From Peptoniphilus_A genitalis (GTDB taxonomy: Bacteria; Bacillota; Clostridia; Tissierellales; Peptoniphilaceae): 64,000 bases of DNA. The stretch lies in NCBI RefSeq assembly GCF_949769225.1, contig NZ_CATKPB010000001.1; one strand, 5' to 3'. Both the position numbers and the translations under genes were made by a program. Below, piece by piece: positions 17,509 through 25,995 of this stretch (its first letter is position 1; each line of letters starts with the position of its first letter). Below the pieces are notes generated by a model that had not been told where the DNA came from, searched no databases, and was given only the letters and a program-made list of their open reading frames with translations.

Positions 17509-18753
17509 ATGGATTATAATGATTTTCTTAAACTGAAAATGGTTCCAGCTTTTGGTTGCACTGAACCAATAGCCTTGGCTTTTGCAGCTAGTCGTGGTCG
17601 AGCCATTTTGGGAGAAAATCCTGAAAAAATAACGGCAAGATTATCGGGAAATATGATTAAAAATGTAAACAGCGTAAAAGTACCAGGAACCGATGGAAGA
17701 AAGGGAATAGAAATTTCTCTTGCAGCGGGAGCTTTTTTAGGAGACTATACAAAAGAACTTGAAGTCCTATCTGATGTTGATAAAAGTAAACTAGAAATAT
17801 TAGATGATTTGATAAAAAAAGGACTTGTGGATATAGAACTTGTACATGAAATCAAAGGACTATATATTGATGTAGTTTTGGAGAAAGCTAGTAAGAAATC
17901 TCGTGTAGTGATCAAGGACTTCCACACAAATATTATTTTTGAAAGTCTAAATGATGAAATTCTTTTTGAAAAAAAGGAAGAAGAGCTTGAGGAAGAAGAT
18001 AAGATTGACCTATCTTTTGACAAAATTTATGACTTTGCAAAAAATGGAAATTATGATGACATTATTGATGTATTGGACAAGGAAATTGAGTACAACTACG
18101 CCATTGCCAAGGAGGGAATCGAAAATCCTTGGGGAGCAAATATTGGCAAGATGGTCCTTGAAGAAGCAGGAGACAAGTATTCTGAAAAACTTGTGGCTTA
18201 CGCAGCTGCAGGGTCAGATGCTCGTATGTCTGGATGTGAAAAACCTGTTGTCATCAATTCTGGATCAGGCAACCAAGGAATCACAGTTTCTGTCCCAATA
18301 ATTATCTATGCCAAGGACCACGATATTCCAAAGGATAAACTTTACAGGGCCCTAATTTTTGCCAACCTAATTGGACTTTATATTAAGGAAGGAATTGGCG
18401 AACTTTCGGCTTATTGTGGAGTTATACCAGCTGCAGCATCATCAGTATGTGGAATTGCTTTTATTAAGGGCGAAGACAAGGAATTGATAAAAGAAATTTT
18501 AAAGAATGCACTTGCTACAAACTCAGGAATTATTTGTGATGGAGCTAAGGAATCTTGTGCTATTAAAATTGCATCTAGTCTGAAAATGGCATTATTTTCA
18601 TATAAACAAGCAAAAGAGGGAAATTCTTTTAAATCTGGTGATGGTATTGTAAAAGACGATGTAGATGACATGATTAAAACTGTGGGACATATAGCAATGG
18701 AGGGGATGAAAGAAACGGACGAAGTAATTTTAAGAGAAATGATTGGTAAATAA
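17509..18753 (+). CDS. L-cysteine desulfidase family protein (CyuA/UPF0597)
   Basis: The 414-residue protein belongs to the UPF0597 / L-cysteine desulfidase group, which degrades cysteine to pyruvate, ammonia and sulfide with an iron-sulfur cluster. Key segments are VPAFGCTEPIALAF with C17, SGSGNQGI, and the cysteines in SVCGIAF and CDGAKESCAIKIA. Three conserved cysteines hold the cluster in characterised members. AAAGAGGGG precedes the ATG. A weak TTCAAT-N17-TACACT promoter is seen at 17449-17477. It is followed by a transporter and an M20 hydrolase. Serine dehydratase activity is an alternative. Confidence 0.8.
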   Translation: MDYNDFLKLKMVPAFGCTEPIALAFAASRGRAILGENPEKITARLSGNMIKNVNSVKVPGTDGRKGIEISLAAGAFLGDYTKELEVLSDVDKSKLEILDDLIKKGLVDIELVHEIKGLYIDVVLEKASKKSRVVIKDFHTNIIFESLNDEILFEKKEEELEEEDKIDLSFDKIYDFAKNGNYDDIIDVLDKEIEYNYAIAKEGIENPWGANIGKMVLEEAGDKYSEKLVAYAAAGSDARMSGCEKPVVINSGSGNQGITVSVPIIIYAKDHDIPKDKLYRALIFANLIGLYIKEGIGELSAYCGVIPAAASSVCGIAFIKGEDKELIKEILKNALATNSGIICDGAKESCAIKIASSLKMALFSYKQAKEGNSFKSGDGIVKDDVDDMIKTVGHIAMEGMKETDEVILREMIGK

Positions 18754-18770
18754 TTTGAAAGGAGAAAAAA

Positions 18771-20174
18771 ATGAACAAATTAAAAGAAAAGAAAAAAATA
18801 AAATTTGATGCTTTTGTAATAATATTTTTAGTAGTTGTTTTTTGCTATTTTCTTACTTTAATAATTCCTTCTGGAGAATTTACTAGAGAAGAAATTAATG
18901 GAGTTGTAAGTGTTATACCTGATTCTTTTCACAGTACGCCTAAGGTTTATCTAAAACCACAAGCTATTTTTCAGGCTATACCAGAAGGTTTAACAGCTTC
19001 AGCATCAATGATGTTTGTAGTAATGATGGTTGCTGGTTGTATTGAAATATATAAGAGATCTGATGCAATTAATAAATTAGTTTCAGCACTTTTATCTAAG
19101 GCCGATAAATTTGGAAGTGAAAAGATTCTTTCATTAATAATGATAATGTTTGGTTGTTTGGGTGGATTTTTAGGATGGAATGAACAAATTGTTCCATTTA
19201 TACCAATAATAATTTCGTTGTGCCTTGCAATGGGTTATGATGTTATGACTGCAATAGCAGCATCTGCAATGGTAGATATGATTAGTTTTTCTGTTTCTCC
19301 ATCAAGTGTTTATACAGTTGGAATTTCACATGAAGTTGCTCAACTTCCAATGTTTTCAGGTTTTGCATTTAGATTAACTTTACTAATAATATTTAACATA
19401 ATAATGCAATTTTATGTTTTAAGATATGCGAAAAAAGTAAAAAAAGATAAGTCATATTCAATTATGCAAGGTATTGATGATTCTCAATTTAGAATCGACT
19501 TTTCAGAAACATTAAGTGAAAAAATGAATGGAAGACAAAAGCTTTCTTTATTGGTATTTTTGGCAACTTTTGTTGCTGCCATTGTTGGTGTCTCATCAAA
19601 AGGATGGACAATGAATGATCTTGGTGCAGCTTTTTTCTTTGCAGGAGTAATGGGTGGTATTATTAATGGAATGAATATCAATGAAGTTATTGATGGATTC
19701 ATTTCTGGTGCGAAAGATGGCCTAGGACCTGCATTGGTAATTGGTTTGGCAAGAGGTATTCAATGGGTACTTACAACAGGTGCTGTTATAGATCCAATAA
19801 TTAATGCAGTATCAAAACCTCTTAGAGCATTAGGAACTATATCTACACCAATAGCAGTTACATTTGTTATTGCGCTATTTAATGGTTTAATAACATCAGG
19901 CTCTGCGAAAGCAACAGCTCTTATGCCAATATTAATTCCTTTAGCTGATTTAGTAGGAATGACAAGACAAACAATGATTTTGGCTTTTCAAATTGGTGAT
20001 GGTCTTACAAATAGTTTATGGTTCACAAGTGGAACTTTGTTAATGTTCTTAACAATTGCAAAAATTCCTTTAAATAGATGGTATAAATTCATTTGGAAGC
20101 TAATGTTAATATTATTTGTAGTTTCATTTATAGCATTAATAGTAGCAGTAAAGATTAATTATGGACCATTCTAA
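18771..20174 (+). CDS. YfcC/DcuC-type anion or amino-acid transporter
   Basis: The 467-residue membrane protein has about twelve helices and the YfcC-family layout (FDAFVIIFLVVVFCYFLTLI, then IPSGEF near residue 43). Family relatives carry C4-dicarboxylates, basic amino acids or peptide-like anions. It lies 17 bases after the desulfidase gene and 10 bases before the M20 hydrolase gene. That placement suggests it imports the compound the two enzymes process. The base composition is more AT-rich than neighbouring housekeeping genes, consistent with horizontal acquisition. Confidence 0.8.
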   Translation: MNKLKEKKKIKFDAFVIIFLVVVFCYFLTLIIPSGEFTREEINGVVSVIPDSFHSTPKVYLKPQAIFQAIPEGLTASASMMFVVMMVAGCIEIYKRSDAINKLVSALLSKADKFGSEKILSLIMIMFGCLGGFLGWNEQIVPFIPIIISLCLAMGYDVMTAIAASAMVDMISFSVSPSSVYTVGISHEVAQLPMFSGFAFRLTLLIIFNIIMQFYVLRYAKKVKKDKSYSIMQGIDDSQFRIDFSETLSEKMNGRQKLSLLVFLATFVAAIVGVSSKGWTMNDLGAAFFFAGVMGGIINGMNINEVIDGFISGAKDGLGPALVIGLARGIQWVLTTGAVIDPIINAVSKPLRALGTISTPIAVTFVIALFNGLITSGSAKATALMPILIPLADLVGMTRQTMILAFQIGDGLTNSLWFTSGTLLMFLTIAKIPLNRWYKFIWKLMLILFVVSFIALIVAVKINYGPF

Positions 20175-20184
20175 GAGGTGAATT

Positions 20185-21348
20185 ATGAGAAATTTAATAG
20201 ATAAAATAAATGAAAACAAAGAATATGTTATAAACTTAAGACGATATTTTCATGAAAATCCAGAATTGTCTTGGAAAGAAGTAAATACTTCAAAGAGAAT
20301 TCAAAAAGAATTAGATGAAATGGGAATAGATTACGAAGTTGTAAAAGATATAGGAGTAATAGGCCATATAAAAGGTAAAAAAGAAGGAAAGAGACTTGGA
20401 ATAAGAGCAGATATTGATGCTCTACCAGTTAAAGAAGAAACAGGTCTTGATTTTGCATCCAAAAACGAAGGTGTGATGCATGCGTGTGGTCATGATGCTC
20501 ATATTTCAATTTTATTAGGAGCAGCAAAAATTTTAAATGATTTAAAGGAAGAACTTAATGGAGAAATACTTGTAATATTTCAGCCAGCTGAAGAATATAT
20601 CCAAGATTCTGGAGCTAAATACTTATCACAAATTCCTGAAATAAAAAACCTTGATAGAATTATAGGACTTCACATTTGGGGTGATATTGAATCAGGAAAA
20701 GCATCTTTAAATGAAGGACCTATAATGGCATCAGCTGATACCTTCGATATTTTTATTAAAGGAATAAGTGGACATGGAGCAAGCCCTCATAAATCAATTG
20801 ACCCTATTGTTGCAGGATCTATGGTTGTAAACGCGCTTCAAACAATAGTATCAAGAGAAAATGATCCACTTGAGCCACAGGTTATAAGTGTTACAGCTTT
20901 TAACTCCGGAAATTCTAAGAATGTAATTCCAGAAATTGCTCATCTTGAAGGGACTACAAGGTCATTTAATAATGAACTTAGATCTAAATATAAGAGTGAA
21001 ATGGAAAGAGTTTTAGAAGGAGTTAGCTTAACAACAAGGGCAGAAATAAAATTAGACTATCACGATGGAACACCTGCCACAGTAAATGAAAAAGAATCAA
21101 CTGAAATGGGAATAGAAGTAGCAAAAGAAGTATTTAAAGATGGTTTTATTGAAGACTATCCAAAACTTATGGGAGGCGAAGATTTTGCCAAATATTTATT
21201 AAATATCCCTGGATGCTTTTTACTTCTTGGAGGTGCAGGAAAAAAAGGCAAGATAGCTCAACATAATGAAAAATTTGATATCGACGAAGATGCACTAGCA
21301 CTAGGAGTAGAGTATTTTATAAAGTATGCTTTGAAATATCTAGGTTAA
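20185..21348 (+). CDS. M20-family amidohydrolase / aminoacylase
   Basis: The 387-residue metalloenzyme hydrolyses N-acyl amino acids or related amides. The motif MHACGHDAHISILLGAA holds C101, H103 and H106. The dimerisation domain begins near IKGISGHGASPH, and the late motif MGGEDFAKYL carries the bridging glutamate. This matches the IAL-type group (hippurate hydrolase, N-acetyl-cysteine and similar deacetylases). As the last gene of the desulfidase-transporter operon it may release cysteine from an N-acyl form. That is inference. Confidence 0.85.
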   Translation: MRNLIDKINENKEYVINLRRYFHENPELSWKEVNTSKRIQKELDEMGIDYEVVKDIGVIGHIKGKKEGKRLGIRADIDALPVKEETGLDFASKNEGVMHACGHDAHISILLGAAKILNDLKEELNGEILVIFQPAEEYIQDSGAKYLSQIPEIKNLDRIIGLHIWGDIESGKASLNEGPIMASADTFDIFIKGISGHGASPHKSIDPIVAGSMVVNALQTIVSRENDPLEPQVISVTAFNSGNSKNVIPEIAHLEGTTRSFNNELRSKYKSEMERVLEGVSLTTRAEIKLDYHDGTPATVNEKESTEMGIEVAKEVFKDGFIEDYPKLMGGEDFAKYLLNIPGCFLLLGGAGKKGKIAQHNEKFDIDEDALALGVEYFIKYALKYLG

Positions 21349-21359
21349 ATTCACATAAA

Positions 21360-21393
21360 AAGACGAAGTCTTATGACCTCGTCTTATTTTTTT
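21360..21393. terminator. Terminator of the desulfidase operon
   Basis: AAGACGAAGTC and GACCTCGTCTT form an 11-bp stem with one mismatch, followed by seven T residues after one A. The convergent TraB gene ends ten bases beyond, so it may act in both directions. Confidence 0.85.
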
Positions 21394-21402
21394 ATAAATT
21401 TT

Positions 21403-22836
21403 TTATTTTTCAATTACTTCATAGCCCATGTTTTTTAAAATTCCTGTCACAGAATTTTCTGGTACAAGGTGAGCTGATCCAACTAGGATGAAGTAGGTGT
21501 TTTTGCCATCTTTCTTTAACATACCATCAATTTTTTGAGCCATCTTCTTGTCCCTTTCACTTAAGAGGGCCTCGTTAAACTTTTCTGAAGCTTCATCGCC
21601 AGGCCTTGAAAGGATTTTTTTCATCTTGTCCCTGTCGCCAGCTGACCACGCAAGGAGCATCTTGTCCACTCCCTCATTTATATTCTTGTAGCCATTTTTT
21701 TCGATTTCACTAGTCACAGATTCAATCATCTTTATATAGGCATCTTGGTCAAAGTTTGCAAGGAGATTTGCTTGAAACTCCATGGACTCAAGCTCTCCAA
21801 TTTCAATTTTATTTAAGAGACTCATGGCAACAAAGTAGGATTCAACTCCAAAGGAAGCCTTAGGAGCATCAAGCCTTGGGTCCACAGATAGGGTGTTGTA
21901 AACTGCCCATGGTTTAAGCTTAATTAGCTTGTCTTCAGTCAAGCCAAAGCCCTTGAAGATTCTTAGGACTCTTGCGTAGAGTTCATCGCCTAGGTCATCT
22001 TTTAGGTTTTTTCCATCCTTGTAATAGAGTTTTTCTTCCATCTTCTTAGCTTCTTTTTTGTTTGTAGTGTCAATTTCCATAAAAATCTTGTCAGAAGACT
22101 TCAGGGCATTTAAAATTTCCTCGTCAATTGGATAGAGCCAGTCTCTGCCCACGTGGATAGACCCCAGCATGTAAATTTTATTTCCCTTGTTGTTAACTTC
22201 ATAGAAGAAGCCCTTAGAAGTCTTGCCTGCATCTTGGAGGACCTTATTAACAGCCCTCTTGTAGAGGCAAATCATCTCCTGGAAGGGGATTTTTTCCTTT
22301 AAGTATTTTTCATCAGATGAGCCCAAGAATATTTTAGAATCTCTCAGGTCCTTTATATCAAAGGTATTTTTATTTAAAAGTTTTGAAATTGAATTTAAGA
22401 CTTCAAGGCGACTTAGGTCCTTAAAGGCAAAGTCTCCACCAGTTTTTAGTCCACTTTTTTCAAGTTTATCTTTAGAAAGCTTGTAAGTTTCTCTTGCATC
22501 TTCAAGAGCCACAGCTTTTCTAAAGTCCCTTCCTTCATAAAAGGTCTTGGCAGGTAGGATTCCCATAAATTGGGCATCGCTAAGGTCCTTAACAGCCCAT
22601 GCTGAGTAGGAAGGCGATGGATTTTTCTTGGAATCAGATTTTGATTTAACCTCGTGGGCCTCCTCAATTTTTTTGTCCAAGGTATTTTGTGGATTTTTAT
22701 CTTCTGCATTTGCCTTAACTTCTTCCACCTTTATCTCAACCACTTGAGGCGCAAGCTTCTCATCAGCTGCTAGGGTTGGACTTATTAAAAGTGGTATAAG
22801 ACCAAGGCTTAAAAGTAGATTTTTTATTTTTTTCAT
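21403..22836 (-). CDS. Exported TraB/GumN-family protein
   Basis: A signal peptide is visible (KKIKNLLLSLGLIPLLIS, then PTLAADE). A charged linker follows, then a segment of about residues 78-170 that resembles S-layer-type repeats (YSAWAVKDLSDAQFMGILP). The TraB/GumN domain starts with KGFFYEVNNKGNKIYMLGSIH and ends with FILVGSAHLVPENSV; the GSIH and GSAH motifs are typical putative catalytic sites. The 477-residue protein is probably cell-wall or surface located. The substrate is unknown. It lies three bases after the upstream aminotransferase gene. Confidence 0.8.
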   Translation of the reverse strand: MKKIKNLLLSLGLIPLLISPTLAADEKLAPQVVEIKVEEVKANAEDKNPQNTLDKKIEEAHEVKSKSDSKKNPSPSYSAWAVKDLSDAQFMGILPAKTFYEGRDFRKAVALEDARETYKLSKDKLEKSGLKTGGDFAFKDLSRLEVLNSISKLLNKNTFDIKDLRDSKIFLGSSDEKYLKEKIPFQEMICLYKRAVNKVLQDAGKTSKGFFYEVNNKGNKIYMLGSIHVGRDWLYPIDEEILNALKSSDKIFMEIDTTNKKEAKKMEEKLYYKDGKNLKDDLGDELYARVLRIFKGFGLTEDKLIKLKPWAVYNTLSVDPRLDAPKASFGVESYFVAMSLLNKIEIGELESMEFQANLLANFDQDAYIKMIESVTSEIEKNGYKNINEGVDKMLLAWSAGDRDKMKKILSRPGDEASEKFNEALLSERDKKMAQKIDGMLKKDGKNTYFILVGSAHLVPENSVTGILKNMGYEVIEK

Positions 22837-22839
22837 TTA

Positions 22840-23916
22840 TTACACCTCTTGGTAAATTTTCCTTAGGTTTTCTATTAGTCTTTCATTGGAATCATCATCT
22901 AAGATGCAAAATCTAAAATATGATTTGTCTAAATTTTTAAAAGTTTCGCAGTTTCTTACTACAAGGCCCTTTTTCATGAGTTTATCACGAAGGATCCTTG
23001 CGTCAGGTCCCCTTAAAATCTTTACCAAAACAAAGTTGCCATAGGATTCGAAGGCACTTAGACCTTTGATCTCTGCAAGTTCTTTATAAAGACCTTCCCT
23101 GCGAGTCCTTATAAAGTCGTGGACTTCTCTCATATAGGCCTCATCAGAGAACATGACCTTGCCGCAGATTTCTGCCACAGAATTAATCTGCCAGAGGACT
23201 TCCTTGTCCTTAAAAAACTTCAAAAGTCCATGATTTGATGTGAGTCCATAGCCAAGTCTTATGCCAGGAAGGGCAAAGAACTTAGAAGTCCCCCTAACAA
23301 CGATTAACTTGTCGTAGGACTTTGTCAAAGATGATGAGGAGAAAGTCTCCATGTCTGTGAACTCAATATAAGTTTCGTCCACCAAGACTGTGGCTTCAGT
23401 TTCCTTCAAAATTCTTTCTATTTCAGATCTTTTTAAGATTGTTCCCGTAGGGTTGTTGGGATTTGCAAAAATTAAGAAGTCAATATTTTTTTCATTTATA
23501 GTTTTTATAAGTTCATCAAGATCTATTCTAAAATCATTTTTTTCTTCTAACTTGTATTCAATTATGTAGGAGGAAATTTTCCTTAATTCTCTCTCATACT
23601 CAGAGTAACAAGGCGATAGGATCATAGAAGTTTTTGGAGCAAAATAGTGAATTGCATCCCTTAAAATCTCTGTAGACCCAAGTCCCAGTACAATATTTTT
23701 ATCATCACAAGATGCGTAAGAAGATATAGCTCTTCTTAAGTCCACGTAGTCTACGTCGGGATAAGTTGAAAGTAAATTTAAATTTTCTTTAAGACTTTCA
23801 AGGGCCCTCTTAGATGGTCCCAGTGGATTTATATTAGAAGAAAAATCCCTAATGTCTTCAATTTTTATGCCTTCGACCTTTGCAATTTCAAAAATATTTG
23901 CGCCGTGACTCTTCAT
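22840..23916 (-). CDS. PLP-dependent aminotransferase / CobD-like decarboxylase
   Basis: This 358-residue fold-type I PLP enzyme opens with HGANIFEIAK and DFSSNINPLGP, which is typical of threonine-phosphate decarboxylase CobD and close relatives. It has NPNNPTGTI and the PLP lysine motif TSKFFALPGIRLGYG. Histidinol-phosphate aminotransferase is the main alternative. No cobalamin or histidine genes are nearby, so the pathway cannot be settled. Its start is backed by GAGGTG, and it diverges from the threonine aldolase-like gene. Confidence 0.7.
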   Translation of the reverse strand: MKSHGANIFEIAKVEGIKIEDIRDFSSNINPLGPSKRALESLKENLNLLSTYPDVDYVDLRRAISSYASCDDKNIVLGLGSTEILRDAIHYFAPKTSMILSPCYSEYERELRKISSYIIEYKLEEKNDFRIDLDELIKTINEKNIDFLIFANPNNPTGTILKRSEIERILKETEATVLVDETYIEFTDMETFSSSSLTKSYDKLIVVRGTSKFFALPGIRLGYGLTSNHGLLKFFKDKEVLWQINSVAEICGKVMFSDEAYMREVHDFIRTRREGLYKELAEIKGLSAFESYGNFVLVKILRGPDARILRDKLMKKGLVVRNCETFKNLDKSYFRFCILDDDSNERLIENLRKIYQEV

Positions 23917-24003
23917 TTTAACACCTCATTTCCTATTGTACCCTATTTGGTAAAAAATTACATATATTATATAATAAGGGGTAAGAAGAGGGTGAGGTGG
24001 CTT

Positions 24004-25002
24004 ATGAATAATTTTAGAAATGACTACAGTGATTTTGGATCCAAGGAAATCTACCAAGAGATAGAGAGGATTTTTGATAAAAAAGTTTCGGGCTATGGGA
24101 CTGATGAAATATCAAATGAAGCTAGAGACTTAATTTTAAGAGAAATTGGAAGAGAAGCAGACATTGAGTTTGTGTCTGGAGGGACTGCTACAAATATTTT
24201 GGCGACGACCTTTGGTCTAAGACCCTATGAGGCAGTTTTATCTGCATCAACAGGCCACATAACCCACCACGAGACTGGGTCTATCGAAGCCACAGGCCAC
24301 AAGGTTGTAACTCTAGAGACATCTGATGGCAAGTTAAGGGCTGATAAAATTAGAGAACTAATCGAGGACCAGCCAGGAGAAATTGATGTAAGGATAAAAG
24401 TTGTCTACATTTCTCAAACTACTGAAGTGGGAACAGTTTATACAATAGATGAAATCAAAGAAATTTATGAAGTCTGCCAGGAAAAAAATTTGTATCTTTA
24501 TATTGATGGGGCAAGAATTGCCCATGCCATGGCTGTAAATTCTAGCAAACTATCTGACTACGCCAAGTATTCTCACATCTTTTCCCTTGGTGGAACAAAA
24601 AACGGGGCAATCTTTGGTGAAGCCCTAGTGATTTTAGATGAAAACTTGAAAAAAGATTTTAGGTATTACTTGAAACAAAGGGGAGCTATGATGGCAAAGT
24701 CCTTCTTAATTGGTCTATCCTTTAAGGTTTTGTTCCAAAATGGACTTTATTATGAAAATGCCAAGAGGGCCTATGACATGTCAAGACTTTTAGTTGAAGG
24801 TCTAAAGGACCTGGGAAGGGACCCAGTCTTTGCTGAATCCAACCAAGTTTTTATAAAATCTAGCCCAGGGGAAATTGAAAAGTTGAAGAAAGAAAATATT
24901 TTTGAAATAGAAAATGCCAAGGAGTCTATTATTAGACTTGTGACAAATTACAGGACAAGTGAAGAGGAAGTAAGAGGATTTTTAAATTCTATAAATTATT
25001 AG
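24004..25002 (+). CDS. Threonine aldolase-like beta-eliminating lyase
   Basis: The ATG at 24004, preceded by GGTGAGGTGG, gives a 332-residue PLP enzyme. The sequence shows FVSGGTATNILAT, the glycine-rich HITHHETGSIEATGHK segment, LYIDGARIAHAM with the PLP-contacting aspartate, and SLGGTKNGAIFGE, which carries the PLP lysine. This matches low-specificity L-threonine aldolases, which split threonine to glycine and acetaldehyde. An upstream in-frame start at 23905 would overlap the divergent gene and lacks a ribosome site. The di-iron protein follows after eight bases. Confidence 0.85.
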   Translation: MNNFRNDYSDFGSKEIYQEIERIFDKKVSGYGTDEISNEARDLILREIGREADIEFVSGGTATNILATTFGLRPYEAVLSASTGHITHHETGSIEATGHKVVTLETSDGKLRADKIRELIEDQPGEIDVRIKVVYISQTTEVGTVYTIDEIKEIYEVCQEKNLYLYIDGARIAHAMAVNSSKLSDYAKYSHIFSLGGTKNGAIFGEALVILDENLKKDFRYYLKQRGAMMAKSFLIGLSFKVLFQNGLYYENAKRAYDMSRLLVEGLKDLGRDPVFAESNQVFIKSSPGEIEKLKKENIFEIENAKESIIRLVTNYRTSEEEVRGFLNSINY

Positions 25003-25010
25003 GAGGAATC

Positions 25011-25646
25011 ATGTTAGAAAGAAATATGACAGTTGAAGCTGCAGTAATGGAAAACCCAAAAGTCTTAAAGGAAATCCAAAAGCTTGGGGGAGAATACGAC
25101 TTTATAGCTATGGAAAGCCTTGAAGATGCCCTAAAGTCTCTAGGGGAAGACTACGACCTATTTATCAAAAAAGTTGAAGGTCAAGCTGACTTCAAGGACA
25201 TGGACAGGGTTAGAAAGATGTCTAAGGAAGAGATAATCAACTACATTGTAGAAGAAATTCACCCACAAGAACTTGCTACAACAGAAAAAATTGACGAAAT
25301 CTTTAGGGGAGCAATAAAAAAATATTACAGGGAAAGAGGAGAGCAACTCTTTGTAATCTATGAAGTCCTTCTTCTTATCAAGGCAGAACTTGTTTCTCAC
25401 TTTTCCAGCGAAGAAGAGTATGAATTCAAAGATGCCCTTGCAGGCAAGAAGGTTGACTTTGAAAACCTACTTGCTGAACACGAAAAGACTATTGGCCTCT
25501 TTGACAGGCTCAAGTACCTAACTCGTGACTACAAGATGAACGCAGAAGAGCCAGAAATCAAGGAGCTTAACAAGCTTATGGGAGAACTTGATGAGGACAT
25601 GAGAAGACACATCTATATAGAAAACGAAATTCTATTTAAGATGTAA
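25011..25646 (+). CDS. Hemerythrin-like di-iron protein related to RIC/ScdA
   Basis: The 211-residue protein shows the four-helix di-iron pattern of RIC (YtfE/ScdA) proteins, which repair nitrosative damage to iron-sulfur clusters. His is present in EEIHPQE, in LVSHFSSEEE (HxxxE), in AEHEKTIG and in RRHIYIENE (HxxxE). The N-terminal segment MTVEAAVMENPKVLKEIQKLG fits the ScdA_N domain, but the usual cysteine pair is absent. AGGAGG precedes the start. It is co-oriented with the threonine aldolase-like gene. Iron binding is inferred from motif spacing. Confidence 0.7.
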   Translation: MLERNMTVEAAVMENPKVLKEIQKLGGEYDFIAMESLEDALKSLGEDYDLFIKKVEGQADFKDMDRVRKMSKEEIINYIVEEIHPQELATTEKIDEIFRGAIKKYYRERGEQLFVIYEVLLLIKAELVSHFSSEEEYEFKDALAGKKVDFENLLAEHEKTIGLFDRLKYLTRDYKMNAEEPEIKELNKLMGELDEDMRRHIYIENEILFKM

Positions 25647-25750
25647 GGTCTTGGATTTATAAATAAATTATAAATTATAATTAAAATATTAGGAGTGGCA
25701 CTGGGGAGTGTAAAATATTTTATCAAAATTAAAATTTATAAATAATAAGT

Positions 25751-25782
25751 AAAATGGTTTAGCTTTGGCTAGACCATTTTTT
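25751..25782 (+). terminator. Intrinsic terminator
   Basis: AAAATGGTTTAG and CTAGACCATTTT form a 12-bp stem with one G-T pair around CTTTGG, then a T run. It ends the aldolase/RIC-like transcript. The rest of the 349-base gap to copA holds a promoter and operator and no other gene. Confidence 0.9.
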
Positions 25783-25927
25783 ATTGTTCCGTAACAGGCT
25801 TTATATTATTCCTTTTGCATTGATATCCTTCCGAGGAAGAAAAATTTACCCATAAAAATATTTTTTTCGCATAAAAACAAGAAAAATTATGTGATTTTTG
25901 AGGATATTAAGAAGTCTTATCAAACAC

Positions 25928-25985
25928 TTGTAAAAAAATTCTCTTAGTGTTAAGATAAAAATAGAGAACACCCCTAGGGGGGTAT
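25928..25985 (+). promoter_or_regulatory. copA promoter with CsoR-type operator
   Basis: TTGTAA at 25928-25933 and TAAGAT at 25951-25956 are 17 bases apart, placing the start near 25963. Just downstream, ACACCCCTAGGGGGGTAT (25968-25985) is a C4-TA-G-rich near-palindrome of the CsoR operator kind. A CsoR gene ends this operon, so copper-dependent autoregulation is likely. The ribosome site GGGAGG overlaps the right edge. Confidence 0.75.
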
Positions 25986-25995
25986 GGGAGGTAAT

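Noticed and set aside
18411..18671. 86-codon minus-strand frame in the desulfidase gene
   Set aside because: Antisense shadow without ribosome site.
23905..24003. Upstream start of the threonine aldolase-like gene
   Set aside because: Would overlap the divergent gene and has no ribosome site, whereas the ATG at 24004 does.
25647..25750. Small-RNA candidate before the terminator at 25751
   Set aside because: No promoter or conserved structure apart from the terminator was seen.
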